Assembly: GCA_030727405.1 (NCBI GenBank)
Contig: JANRBR010000023.1
Coordinates: 70,791-134,790, forward strand
Length of the DNA stretch: 64,000 bases
Reading direction: 5' to 3'
From: Crocinitomicaceae bacterium
Lineage (GTDB): Bacteria; Bacteroidota; Bacteroidia; Flavobacteriales_D; Crocinitomicaceae
Positions within the stretch are counted from its first letter, which is position 1; each line of letters starts with the position of its first letter. Of the stretch, positions 9,310 through 17,628 are shown one piece after another. The translations under genes and the position numbers were made by a program. A model generated the notes under the pieces. It was not told the DNA's origin, did not search any database, and was given only the letters and a program-made list of their open reading frames with translations.

Positions 9310-11958
9310 TCATTCGCCCTCTATTTCTTTTCGAATACCTTCAATTTCAACCTTCAATTTATCCGTATCGTAATCGGTTTCCTCATCATAAATATCAAAA
9401 TATGGCTCCTCAAATGATTTCGCAAACGACCTGCGTTCAAAGGTTAATAACAAAGAAGGGAGTATGATAAGATTCGTCACCATTCCAACTAGAATCGTAA
9501 TGGAAACGAGTAACCCAAGTCCTTTTGTTCCGCCGAATTGTGAAAACACGAACATGATGAAACCAAAGAATAAAATCACTGAAGTGTAGAATATCCCAAG
9601 CCCCGTTTCTTTTAATGAATGGAGGATGGTATGCTTCACATCCCAAGTATGCGCTCGAAGTTCTTGGCGGTATTTTGCTAAAAATAAGATCGCATTATTT
9701 ATCGTAATACCTAAGGCAATTCCAAACACTAAAATAGTGGATGGTTTTAGCGGTATTTGAAAGTATCCCATCAAGCCTGCTGTGACCAATAATGGAATAA
9801 TGTTTGGAATCATGGATACCACAATGATTTTTATCGATCTAAACAAGAACGCCATTAAAATCGCGATGGAGATAATCGCAAACACTAAGCTTTGCAATAG
9901 GTTGACAAATAAATACTTTGTTCCCTCGGAAACAACGACAGCCGTTCCTGTAAACGTCGATTTATAATATTCTTGATCAATCGCATTTCTCAAAACCTTT
10001 TTAAACATGGGTTTTGTCAAATAGGGACGAAGATTCTCAGGGTCTAAATCAAAGGACATCTGAAGTTTATCGTTTCCTTTGGAAATAAGAGCGGTAACGT
10101 TATTGTAAATACTGGAGTAATTGTAAACAAGTGAATCTGCCGCGGATTTATTTCCATTGGTGTATTTCGTATACAAGCGCTCAAAGTCTTTCTTGTCAGG
10201 ATTTAGAATGCTATCAACTTTTGCCCTTAATAAATCTACTTTATCCGCCACTTTATATGAACCAAGTTCCCTCATCTGCATACGAATGCGTAAAGTAGTA
10301 TTGTTCGTATCAATTAAATTTTTCAAGGTAAGGCTTCCTCCATTCAAACTACTCACGTCGAATTTATCGAAGTATTTTTTCAGCTTCAATTTTTCACGAT
10401 TGGAAATGAGTTGATAGAATTCAGGATTGTTTCCATGGTAACTCATGTTTATGGACTTTAAAAAGTCCACATAAGACAAGCTTTTTGAAAACAGCGTGTC
10501 TTTTGCAAAGGTTTCTTGAATTTCTTCCACCTTTTCCAAGGTGTTTTGCGAGAAGAGGCGTGATTTTTGTCTATAGTCTACCGTTACTTCAAAAGGAATC
10601 GAACCACCAAAATTCTTTTCGATGAATTTAAGGTCAATCAATATTTGATCCTCGTCAGGAATATCTCCTGTGATGTTTCCGGTAGAAATGATTTTTGTCA
10701 TTCCATAAATCCCAATGCCAACTAGTGCTATGGATGCCACATAAACCCACTTTCTGTGTTGCGTCACAATAATGACCACATATTCTAAAAACCCTTTAGA
10801 GTAGACACGATATAAATGTTTCAGGTGTCTAGGTTTAGGCGGTTTAGAGTACGATGCCATAATTGGAATGATGCAAAGCGACAACACAAATACTACCATA
10901 ATATTCAAGCTGGAAATGATCCCAAATTGCGCCAGTTTATCTGAACTAGTGAAGGTAACAAATCCCACTGCCGTGGTTAAATTGGTTAGGAACGTAACGG
11001 AGCCAATTCGGCGAATCATAATGTACAAGGCCTTTGTTTTCATGTTCGTTCGAACATATTCTTGATGATACCTCGTAATAAGAAAGACACAATTTGGAAC
11101 CCCAATTACAATGAGTAACGGAGGAATTAGTGCCATCATGATGGATAATTTATATCCAATCAGTGCAATGCTTCCAAGTGCCCAAATCACGGAAACAAAT
11201 ACAACAATGTTGGATTGTATCACCACACGAATGGATCGGAAAAACAGGTAAAGTAGCAAGGAAGATGCAAGAATGGATAGCGCCAAGAAAATATACATTT
11301 CGTTGACAATTCGTTTACCCATAACCACTCGAATGTGCGGCAATCCGGCGAAATAGGTTTTTCCAAAATATGGCGAATACGACTCAGCTAATTTTTCGAT
11401 TTCAAAAACAACTTTCGATTTTTTTGAGTTGGAAAGGAATTTTTCATTTAAACTAACAAGTAACAACGACACATTCGTTGAATCGTTGTACAACATCCCT
11501 TGATAAATCGGATTTTGTCGAATCTCCTTTTTTATGGAATCGATGGACTTTTCCTGGAAAGCCGTTTTTGGATCACCAAAAATTTGATAGGGCTCAAATT
11601 TCTGTTCCTTGATGTTGTTTTTCAATCCCCAAAGCGTCGCTTCAGAAATGACATGGTCAACTCCATTATAATTTAGGATTTTATAGGAAAGTTCCTTCCA
11701 TTTCGTGAAATTTCGTTTGGTGTATAGGGAATCTGTTTGAATGGCAATCACCATAGTTGAACCGTCTTCTCCAAATTCCAACTTGAATTTTTCGAAATCC
11801 ATTTGAACAGGACTATCTTTTGGAAGGGTATTTCCTAAGCGATTATCCACCTTCAATGCCGTAAAAGCAAAGTAACCGAAGAAAACCGTCAGCAAGGCAA
11901 TGATAGCCAAGATGTATAATCGATTTCTTAAAATGATACTCGCAAATTTACCCCACAT
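9310..11958 (-). CDS. MMPL/RND superfamily exporter
   Basis: An 882-residue inner-membrane transporter of the hydrophobe/lipid-exporting RND class (COG1033-like). The classic duplicated layout is visible: one N-terminal membrane helix (RLYILAIIALLTVFFGYFAF), a large extracytoplasmic loop to about residue 210, five helices, then a second loop and a second helix set (last block near 690-860). Each sterol-sensing-like helix bundle contains runs such as LLIVIGVPNCVFLITRYHQE and FGIALGITINNAILFLAKYR, where the paired small and acidic or polar residues are typical. The C-terminal tail is strongly acidic and cytoplasmic. There is no adjacent membrane-fusion protein or TolC-type gene, so a lipid or hopanoid-like substrate is more likely than tripartite drug efflux; the substrate is unknown. 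Confidence 0.85.
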   Translation of the reverse strand: MWGKFASIILRNRLYILAIIALLTVFFGYFAFTALKVDNRLGNTLPKDSPVQMDFEKFKLEFGEDGSTMVIAIQTDSLYTKRNFTKWKELSYKILNYNGVDHVISEATLWGLKNNIKEQKFEPYQIFGDPKTAFQEKSIDSIKKEIRQNPIYQGMLYNDSTNVSLLLVSLNEKFLSNSKKSKVVFEIEKLAESYSPYFGKTYFAGLPHIRVVMGKRIVNEMYIFLALSILASSLLLYLFFRSIRVVIQSNIVVFVSVIWALGSIALIGYKLSIMMALIPPLLIVIGVPNCVFLITRYHQEYVRTNMKTKALYIMIRRIGSVTFLTNLTTAVGFVTFTSSDKLAQFGIISSLNIMVVFVLSLCIIPIMASYSKPPKPRHLKHLYRVYSKGFLEYVVIIVTQHRKWVYVASIALVGIGIYGMTKIISTGNITGDIPDEDQILIDLKFIEKNFGGSIPFEVTVDYRQKSRLFSQNTLEKVEEIQETFAKDTLFSKSLSYVDFLKSINMSYHGNNPEFYQLISNREKLKLKKYFDKFDVSSLNGGSLTLKNLIDTNNTTLRIRMQMRELGSYKVADKVDLLRAKVDSILNPDKKDFERLYTKYTNGNKSAADSLVYNYSSIYNNVTALISKGNDKLQMSFDLDPENLRPYLTKPMFKKVLRNAIDQEYYKSTFTGTAVVVSEGTKYLFVNLLQSLVFAIISIAILMAFLFRSIKIIVVSMIPNIIPLLVTAGLMGYFQIPLKPSTILVFGIALGITINNAILFLAKYRQELRAHTWDVKHTILHSLKETGLGIFYTSVILFFGFIMFVFSQFGGTKGLGLLVSITILVGMVTNLIILPSLLLTFERRSFAKSFEEPYFDIYDEETDYDTDKLKVEIEGIRKEIEGE

Positions 11959-12112
11959 AGCTTGTTACTAATAAAATCAAGGGGTGAAGATAAGAAATAT
12001 TTGGGAGAATGCGAGAGTTTTCCTGAATGTAGTCGTTCAAAAGTTCAATTAAATCATATTCTTGGCGAACCAACAACTGCTTTTTCTGTTTTAATTAATA
12101 ATTGAAATACTC

Positions 12113-13516
12113 ATGAAGCTTCTTCTTTCTGTTTTACTCTTATCAGTCACATCGTTTGCGCAAACGGTAGTAAATGGTGGAATTTATCAAAACACAACAT
12201 GGACTCAGGCGAATAGTCCTTATTTGATGACAGGATCAATGGTTGTTTTCCCTGGTAAAACTTTGACCATAGAACCCGGCGTTCAAGTCCTGGTGACACC
12301 TGATTATTCCTTTAATACAGGTAATTTGAATTATTTAGAAATTAGAGGAAGCTTAGTGGCGGTAGGAACTTCTACCAATCCGATTGTGTTTCGTACGACG
12401 GACAATAGTATTACGGGCACTCAAACTTGGTTGGGTATACGTATCAAAGGTTCTCAGGGAGGAATCATTTCAATGGATAAGTTTCAATTGTATGATTCCT
12501 TTTATGGATTACACAATGATGTGGCAGAACCAGGAATGACTTATTCTTTTTCGAATTGCGCCTTTAAGAACAATAATTATGCGATTCAGATGAACGCAGA
12601 TATGGCATATCAAAATTGTCTCTTTGAGAACAACGGTGTTGGTCAAGCCGCTCAAATTCAATATGGAACCTTAACAGCAGATAGTTGTGTTTTTTCTGGT
12701 AATTTTTGCTCATTCACTTGGTCGAATTACATCAATGTGACAAACTCAAGTTTCATTGGAAACCAGAATAACATTATCGGTAGTCCAGGAAATGTAAGTA
12801 ATTGTGAATTCATCGGAAATGCTTTCGCTTTTGCTGAAGAGTATGGCTTGAACATTCAAAATTCTTATTTTTCAGAAAACGGCGTGGGAATCGACAATAC
12901 TGGAAGTTGTATTGTCAGTAATTGTACATTTGAAAACAATGAATTGGCTTTGCGTTGTGCAGACAATAGCAACTTAACAAACAATGTGATTACCAATAAT
13001 GAAATTGGAATTGCGGTAACTGCAGGGAATCCAAATACGATGTTAATTGCTGATAACGTGATCTGTTCAAATACTTTGTACAACCTACAAAATCAAACGG
13101 ACAAAAATTTTGCGGTCAATGCCAATTGTTTTTGCACTTCGGACTCAACGATCATTGAGAATTATTTATTTGATGGTTACGATGACATTACAAGAGGTTT
13201 AGTTAATTATGCCATTTACGATGATTCTTGTGAAACCATCATTGATTATGTTGTAAAGGTTAATATAGGCGGAACGAATTTCTTAACCGAATTAGACAAT
13301 CAATCTTTTGAAGTGTTAAAGCAAACCCAAAAGTCCATTTTAGTTTATTCTGCCATTCAGCAGGATTTACAACTGGTTGATTTAATGGGGTCCATTTTAC
13401 ACCAGCAAAAAATGGAAGCTGGATCCTTCGATTTTTTGCTTCCGACACATTCAACAGGCGTCTATCTTTTGAGGAGTTCAAACGGAAATTCAGCAAGGAT
13501 TTATCTTACGGAATAA
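12113..13516 (+). CDS. Right-handed beta-helix protein with T9SS type A sorting domain
   Basis: A secreted 467-residue protein. It starts with a signal peptide ending at SFAQ. Residues 60-370 contain short repeating units rich in asparagine (for example FKNNNYAIQMN, FENNGVGQAA, FENNELALRC, ITNNEIGIAV), the signature of a parallel beta-helix. The last 80 residues form a T9SS type A sorting domain: a KSILVYSAIQQDLQLVDLMG strand block, then TGVYLLRSS and a final short strand. It is therefore expected on the cell surface or in the medium. The ligand or enzymatic activity is unknown; no glycosidase or lyase catalytic motif is evident. It abuts the AlkB-like gene directly. Confidence 0.82.
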   Translation: MKLLLSVLLLSVTSFAQTVVNGGIYQNTTWTQANSPYLMTGSMVVFPGKTLTIEPGVQVLVTPDYSFNTGNLNYLEIRGSLVAVGTSTNPIVFRTTDNSITGTQTWLGIRIKGSQGGIISMDKFQLYDSFYGLHNDVAEPGMTYSFSNCAFKNNNYAIQMNADMAYQNCLFENNGVGQAAQIQYGTLTADSCVFSGNFCSFTWSNYINVTNSSFIGNQNNIIGSPGNVSNCEFIGNAFAFAEEYGLNIQNSYFSENGVGIDNTGSCIVSNCTFENNELALRCADNSNLTNNVITNNEIGIAVTAGNPNTMLIADNVICSNTLYNLQNQTDKNFAVNANCFCTSDSTIIENYLFDGYDDITRGLVNYAIYDDSCETIIDYVVKVNIGGTNFLTELDNQSFEVLKQTQKSILVYSAIQQDLQLVDLMGSILHQQKMEAGSFDFLLPTHSTGVYLLRSSNGNSARIYLTE

Positions 13517-14137
13517 GTGCAGAAAAGCTTAGACTTTTTTCCAGCCATCGAAAAAAAATCATTTTTAGGTGGTGAATTGGTCCTTCTAACCAACTTTTTG
13601 AGCGCGCAGAAAGCGAATGAAATGTTGCAGTTTCTTATTAAAAACGCACATTGGCAGCAATCGGAAATAGTCGTTTATGGCAAAAAACACCTGGAGCCTC
13701 GTTTCACAGCTTGGTATGCAGATCCAGGGCTTGAATATTCCTATTCAAAAAAACGGTTGATACCTGAAAAGTGGTTGACAGAATTAATCAACTTGAAGCA
13801 GGATATCGAGCAAACGGTACCAGGAACAACCTTTAATAGTGTTTTACTTAATTATTATCGGGATGGAAACGATAAAATGGGTTGGCATGCAGATAATGAA
13901 AAAGAATTAGGACCGAATCCGTGCATTGCTTCACTTAGTTTAGGAGCAGCACGTTATTTTGATTTGAAACACAAAACGGACCCTACACAAAAGCTTCGAT
14001 TGGAATTGACTGCAGGCACCTTAGTAATCATGTCTGGAACCCTACAAGAAAATTGGCTACACCAAATCCCACAACAAAAAAGAATAAAAGAACCAAGAAT
14101 TAATTTGACGTTTCGCCAGGTGATTTCATTCGTTTAA
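13517..14137 (+). CDS. AlkB-like Fe(II)/2-oxoglutarate dioxygenase
   Basis: A 206-residue enzyme of the AlkB family, closest in style to the ALKBH2/3-like bacterial group, which removes alkyl groups from nucleic acid bases by oxidation. The iron ligands are His124 and Asp126 (GWHADNE) and His182 (WLHQIP); the 2-oxoglutarate-binding arginines are Arg194 and Arg200 (EPRINLTFR). The nucleotide-recognition lid includes LNYYRDGNDKMGWH. The start is a GTG that directly follows the stop of the beta-helix gene; the next in-frame ATG, at residue 36, would remove conserved sequence, so GTG is preferred. Its last 38 bases overlap a convergent GIY-YIG gene. Confidence 0.9.
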   Translation: MQKSLDFFPAIEKKSFLGGELVLLTNFLSAQKANEMLQFLIKNAHWQQSEIVVYGKKHLEPRFTAWYADPGLEYSYSKKRLIPEKWLTELINLKQDIEQTVPGTTFNSVLLNYYRDGNDKMGWHADNEKELGPNPCIASLSLGAARYFDLKHKTDPTQKLRLELTAGTLVIMSGTLQENWLHQIPQQKRIKEPRINLTFRQVISFV

Positions 14138-14336
14138 TAAACCTTCCTGCAAAATAAGCTGTTGCATTATTACCGAACAAAAAGTCAGCTTTTAATATCC
14201 AAGGAATTCCCTTGCAAGTAAAACTATTTGGGTAAAATTTAGAATGATGATGTTCAATTCGTTTATCGCGATCATTGGTTGTTCCAGTATAAAATCGATT
14301 TAATTTTTCGGAGTAAATAATATAGAGGAAGTACAT
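14100..14336 (-). CDS. Small GIY-YIG domain protein, probably inactive
   Basis: A 78-residue protein with the fold pattern of the UPF0213/YhbQ-type GIY-YIG family: LYIIYS and FYTGTTND form the two signature strands, followed by KGIPW. In this family a metal-binding glutamate normally sits in the helix after the third strand (an A-x-x-x-E-x-x-I-K pattern). Here the equivalent position is Gly64 (AYFAGRFIKRM; codon GGA, one base from GAA). The arginine-rich helix is otherwise preserved. The last 38 bases overlap the convergent AlkB-like gene, so the C-terminus may be relict. It could be a degenerate nuclease or a nucleic acid-binding remnant. Confidence 0.65.
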   Translation of the reverse strand: MYFLYIIYSEKLNRFYTGTTNDRDKRIEHHHSKFYPNSFTCKGIPWILKADFLFGNNATAYFAGRFIKRMKSPGETSN

Positions 14337-14454
14337 ACCTAAACAACGTTAGAGTAATAGATTTCGTGCCTAAACGAAAAACCCCAAACAACCGAAGTCA
14401 TCTGGGATTTAACTTTCTCGTGAAAGGTGGAAGCCCATTCACAAGGTTTTAAAA

Positions 14455-14488
14455 AACAAAAAACCCTGACTTTAACATCAGGGTTTTG
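14455..14488 (-). terminator. Terminator of the tRNA pair
   Basis: Read on the minus strand, CCCTGA and TCAGGG (plus-strand 14464-14469 and 14478-14483) form a stem followed by a T-rich run. It lies immediately 3' of tRNA-Leu. Confidence 0.75.
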
Positions 14489-14572
14489 TACTCGAGGCGG
14501 GACTTGAACCCGCACGCCCAAAAGAGCACAGGATTTTAAGTCCGGCGTGTCTACCGATTCCACCACTCGAGC
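14489..14572 (-). tRNA. tRNA-Leu (anticodon TAA)
   Basis: Minus strand, 84 nt, with the long variable arm of a class II tRNA. The acceptor arms are GCTCGAG and CTCGAGT, the D-loop has GGTAGACAC, the anticodon loop is CTTAAAA, and the T-arm is GCGGG TTCAAGT CCCGC. The 3' CCA is not encoded. One anticodon-stem position is a C/T mismatch (CCGGA against TCCTG). Confidence 0.93.
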
Positions 14573-14579
14573 ATAGACG

Positions 14580-14652
<73 letters not shown>

Positions 14653-14779
14653 TTAAACTGCATTCAAGAAAACCGCTGCTTCCTTGCCCTTCACCTACTG
14701 AGTTTCCTTTGCTTGCTCGGGGTGGCAAATTTAAAGTTTTTTTTCGTCTTACAAAATACTTATTGAAAAAAAGACGGGA

Positions 14780-15487
14780 TTATGCTCGCTTTCTCCGAAA
14801 GTAATGAAACAACCAGGTCAATGGAAGTAATAAGTCGTAATTGTAAAAAAGATCTTCAAATGGAATCGTTCCCATGCGCCATCCAATGATGTGTTGTTCT
14901 GAATACCATACAATTGGGTAATCGGTAATGGATCCGGTTAAGATGCCATTGACAATAAAAAACGGAATCAGACAAACCAAAAAAGAAAGTGCGAAGTCAC
15001 CGTACCAAGATTTTTTAAACGTGAAAAGTGTCAATAGAAAAGCAACTGAGGTTGCTGAAATGGTGTAGTACTGAAAATTGTCTATCGTGGATCCAAGACT
15101 AGGCTTTACTAAATAGATGAGCGCAAAAAGAAACGAACTCAAACCAATCAACCAACTAAAAACAGTGCCGATCGCTTGTGTTTTCCGTTTGGGGAAATAG
15201 GCTTGGAGGACCAATAATATAAAGATGAAATTATATGGTACGACAAGGAAAAACAATACCTCCTCTAAGGGAAGGTGGCCAATGTAAATGCCAAGAAGAT
15301 ACTTAGGAGTAAAACCCCAAACACCTAATTGGGTAAAGCATTCGTCCCAAAGTAAAAAGGCAACTCCAACGAGTAGAATGCTTGGAAAAAGAAAGCGCCA
15401 AGAACGGAAAAAGGCAACTTTTTGGTCAAAGCTTAGCAAGAATGGACCAACAAAAGAGCATAAGATCACCCATCCATACGCACTCAT
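14780..15487 (-). CDS. crtY: Lycopene cyclase domain protein (fused CrtYc-CrtYd type)
   Basis: A 235-residue membrane protein with the tandem heterodimeric-type lycopene cyclase domains fused in one chain. The two conserved acidic motifs are PLEE at residues 73-76 and PFED at 209-212, each at the end of a membrane helix pair. About seven hydrophobic segments are visible. The enzyme forms beta-ionone rings on lycopene or another linear carotenoid. Its ATG overlaps the crtZ stop by four bases, so it is translationally coupled to the carotenoid hydroxylase and is the last gene of the cluster. No phytoene synthase or desaturase is present in the window; those must lie elsewhere. Confidence 0.88.
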   Translation of the reverse strand: MSAYGWVILCSFVGPFLLSFDQKVAFFRSWRFLFPSILLVGVAFLLWDECFTQLGVWGFTPKYLLGIYIGHLPLEEVLFFLVVPYNFIFILLVLQAYFPKRKTQAIGTVFSWLIGLSSFLFALIYLVKPSLGSTIDNFQYYTISATSVAFLLTLFTFKKSWYGDFALSFLVCLIPFFIVNGILTGSITDYPIVWYSEQHIIGWRMGTIPFEDLFYNYDLLLPLTWLFHYFRRKRA

Positions 15488-15963
15488 GCGTTTCCTTTTT
15501 TACGGTAAAATGCAGTTCGTGCATCTTGATAAAATTTTATGGAAACAAACAACATCCCAAAACTTTCGCTGTGTTCTTTTCCTAAATGCTTGTGGTGAAT
15601 TTTATGTGCCTTTCGAATGGCATAAAAATAAGGATGATCAATGTCCCGGAGCCATTTAAAACGACGGTGGATGTAGACGTCGTGAATTAAAAAATAGGTA
15701 AATCCATAAGCGGCGATTCCAAAACCAATCCAAACAGGAACGTAGGTTTGATTCATCATGCCCAACATAATGCAAAGCCAGGAAGGAATGGCATAGATCA
15801 AGAAAAAAACATCGTTTCTTTCGAAAAAACCCGGTTCTTCTTGGTGGTGGTCTTTGTGAAAATACCACATGAATCCATGCATGACAAACTTATGCGTTGC
15901 CCAGGCCATAAATTCCATCCCCATGAAACTAGCTAATAAAACGAAAGGTCCCCACCAATACAT
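15484..15963 (-). CDS. crtZ: Beta-carotene hydroxylase CrtZ
   Basis: A 159-residue di-iron membrane hydroxylase that adds the 3-hydroxyl to beta-rings (beta-carotene to zeaxanthin). All four histidine clusters are present: His24/His29 (HKFVMH), His36/39/40 (HKDHH), His94/His99 (HDVYIH) and His120/123/124 (HKIHH). The frame is open further upstream to 16134, but that part lies entirely inside the preceding carotenoid gene. The ATG at 15963 sits two bases after that gene's stop and gives the normal family length, so it is taken as the start. Coupled to crtY by a four-base overlap. Confidence 0.92.
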   Translation of the reverse strand: MYWWGPFVLLASFMGMEFMAWATHKFVMHGFMWYFHKDHHQEEPGFFERNDVFFLIYAIPSWLCIMLGMMNQTYVPVWIGFGIAAYGFTYFLIHDVYIHRRFKWLRDIDHPYFYAIRKAHKIHHKHLGKEHSESFGMLFVSIKFYQDARTAFYRKKGNA

Positions 15964-15965
15964 AG

Positions 15966-16583
15966 TTAAAACGTTAAAAGTGTAAAAAAGATGAACATCA
16001 TAAGGAACAATGATTCTGCCACTTTGTTCAACTCCGTTAATTTCATCCTTTGATAAATCCATTGTAAAATCAAAGAAACCCCAAACCAACAAACAAAATT
16101 GAAAACGGGAATTTGACCTTCTATCCAATGCCAATAGTCTAACTTGATCGCAACAGGTTCGAGGATATAATCGAATACGACCATTAACATTGCGGAAAGA
16201 ATCGCGCTCAAGTATTTATTTAAGCCAACTCGATGAATGACTGCGGAGCTGGTAACCGCGAGAATCCCCCAGTTAAAACCAATGATTAATGGAACCTCAG
16301 CCCATTTAACACCCAAATTTGCACCGTATTGATAGGATCCAAATAAATAAGCAGTGTGCACGCCGATTAATTCTGCCCCGAAACCAATCAAAAAAGCGAT
16401 GCATAAAAATACCATAAAACGCAATTTATTCTCCTTTCTACTGAGGATCAATGCGACAAAGGATAGAAACAAATTAAGGGCAGACAACTTAACAAACCAA
16501 GTTCGTGTTTCGGGAATAAGCATGCCAACAGCACCAACGCAATACAGGATTACTAAAATGATTCTTATCCAGCGCTGGCTCAT
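15966..16583 (-). CDS. Carotenoid biosynthesis membrane protein (CruF-like, PF04240 family)
   Basis: A 205-residue polytopic protein with about six membrane helices. The segments AELIGVHTAYLFGSYQYG, FNWGILAVTSSAV and MVVFDYILEPVAIKLDYWHW match the carotenoid-biosynthesis family that includes CruF, a carotenoid 1',2'-hydratase. In flavobacteria this enzyme hydroxylates the open (psi) end of monocyclic carotenoids on the way to myxol or saproxanthin. Its start overlaps the upstream SDR stop by four bases, and crtZ follows two bases after its stop, so the set is one operon. The exact reaction is inferred from family and context. Confidence 0.78.
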   Translation of the reverse strand: MSQRWIRIILVILYCVGAVGMLIPETRTWFVKLSALNLFLSFVALILSRKENKLRFMVFLCIAFLIGFGAELIGVHTAYLFGSYQYGANLGVKWAEVPLIIGFNWGILAVTSSAVIHRVGLNKYLSAILSAMLMVVFDYILEPVAIKLDYWHWIEGQIPVFNFVCWFGVSLILQWIYQRMKLTELNKVAESLFLMMFIFFTLLTF

Positions 16584-17602
16584 ATTTTGCGTTTTTGAAG
16601 GATGAAGTGACTACCATTTAAAACATTGTCAATGGTTTCATCAAGTGAGTGGAAAGGGATATTAATGGCCATTTCGATTTTTGTACGATCATAAGAAATG
16701 GATTTATACCCCGAGTGTACCGATTCTATGCTCACACCGCTTCGTTTTCCTGTCATGTGCCCCAGAAGTTCATTGCTCAAGGCAAAGATTAATGCTACAA
16801 ATTTTGGCGCCACATATTTTGGCCGTCGCTTCCCTAATTTTTTTGTTAATGCTGTAAATAAATCGTAGAATCGCATGTTTGGCCCCGTGCACAAATACCG
16901 TTCTGTTTGCTTGCTCGAATTCATTAATTGAAACATCGCACTTGAAACATCTCTAGCATCCACAATTGCATTCGATCCAGGCGGGTAAAATGGCATGCCT
17001 TTTTTAGCCGCTTTAAAAATGGCTAGGGAACTACTGTTCCAATCTCCGGGTCCGAAAATGACACACGGATTAATGATAACTGCATTTAATCCTTCTTCAA
17101 TGCCGCGCCAAACTTCTTTTTCTGCTAAAAATTTAGATACGGAATATCCGCTCACTTCAGATCCAGGCTCCCATTTATTCAACTCTGTGGTCTGACCTTT
17201 CGTGTTCACGCCAACAGCAGCAGTGGAACTTACATAACAAAGTTTTTTGATCTGATGATTCAATGAAAAATTCACCACATTCGCTGTGGCCAGTCGGTTG
17301 TGTTTAATGCAAGCTTCAAAATCAGCTTTAAAAAAAGATACTAATGCAGCACAATGGTACACGTAATCGATGTTCTTCATGGCTTCGTCGAGCTCGGAAA
17401 TATTTAACAAATCACATGAAAACCATTCGACTGATTCCCATTTTTCTTCCGCGGAATCATGAAAATAATAGCTAAAAAGCGCTCGGACATCGGCTATTTT
17501 TTCTTTATTTCGATATAGGGCACGGCAAGATTGTCCCTTTTGAGTCAATTCAATTAACAAATGACTTCCAAGTAATCCTGTTGCTCCGGTAACTAATATC
17601 AT
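16580..17602 (-). CDS. NAD(P)-dependent extended SDR (epimerase/dehydratase-like)
   Basis: A 340-residue Rossmann-fold oxidoreductase. The nucleotide-binding motif TGATGLLG is at residues 5-12, the catalytic Ser is near 125-126 (YVSSTAAVG) and the YxxxK pair is Tyr153/Lys157. The style (dihydroflavonol reductase-like, with NPCVIFGPGDW) places it among extended SDRs acting on ketones, sugars or isoprenoid-type substrates. It is tightly joined to the carotenoid genes (four-base overlap with the CruF-like gene) and follows hemL by 26 bases, so a role in pigment or isoprenoid modification is plausible but unproven. Confidence 0.75.
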   Translation of the reverse strand: MILVTGATGLLGSHLLIELTQKGQSCRALYRNKEKIADVRALFSYYFHDSAEEKWESVEWFSCDLLNISELDEAMKNIDYVYHCAALVSFFKADFEACIKHNRLATANVVNFSLNHQIKKLCYVSSTAAVGVNTKGQTTELNKWEPGSEVSGYSVSKFLAEKEVWRGIEEGLNAVIINPCVIFGPGDWNSSSLAIFKAAKKGMPFYPPGSNAIVDARDVSSAMFQLMNSSKQTERYLCTGPNMRFYDLFTALTKKLGKRRPKYVAPKFVALIFALSNELLGHMTGKRSGVSIESVHSGYKSISYDRTKIEMAINIPFHSLDETIDNVLNGSHFILQKRKI

Positions 17603-17628
17603 AAGGTAAAACTAGGCATTATCCTCTG

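Noticed and set aside
15964..16134. Upstream extension of the crtZ frame
   Set aside because: It lies wholly inside the CruF-like gene, and the ATG at 15963 gives the normal CrtZ length right after that gene's stop.
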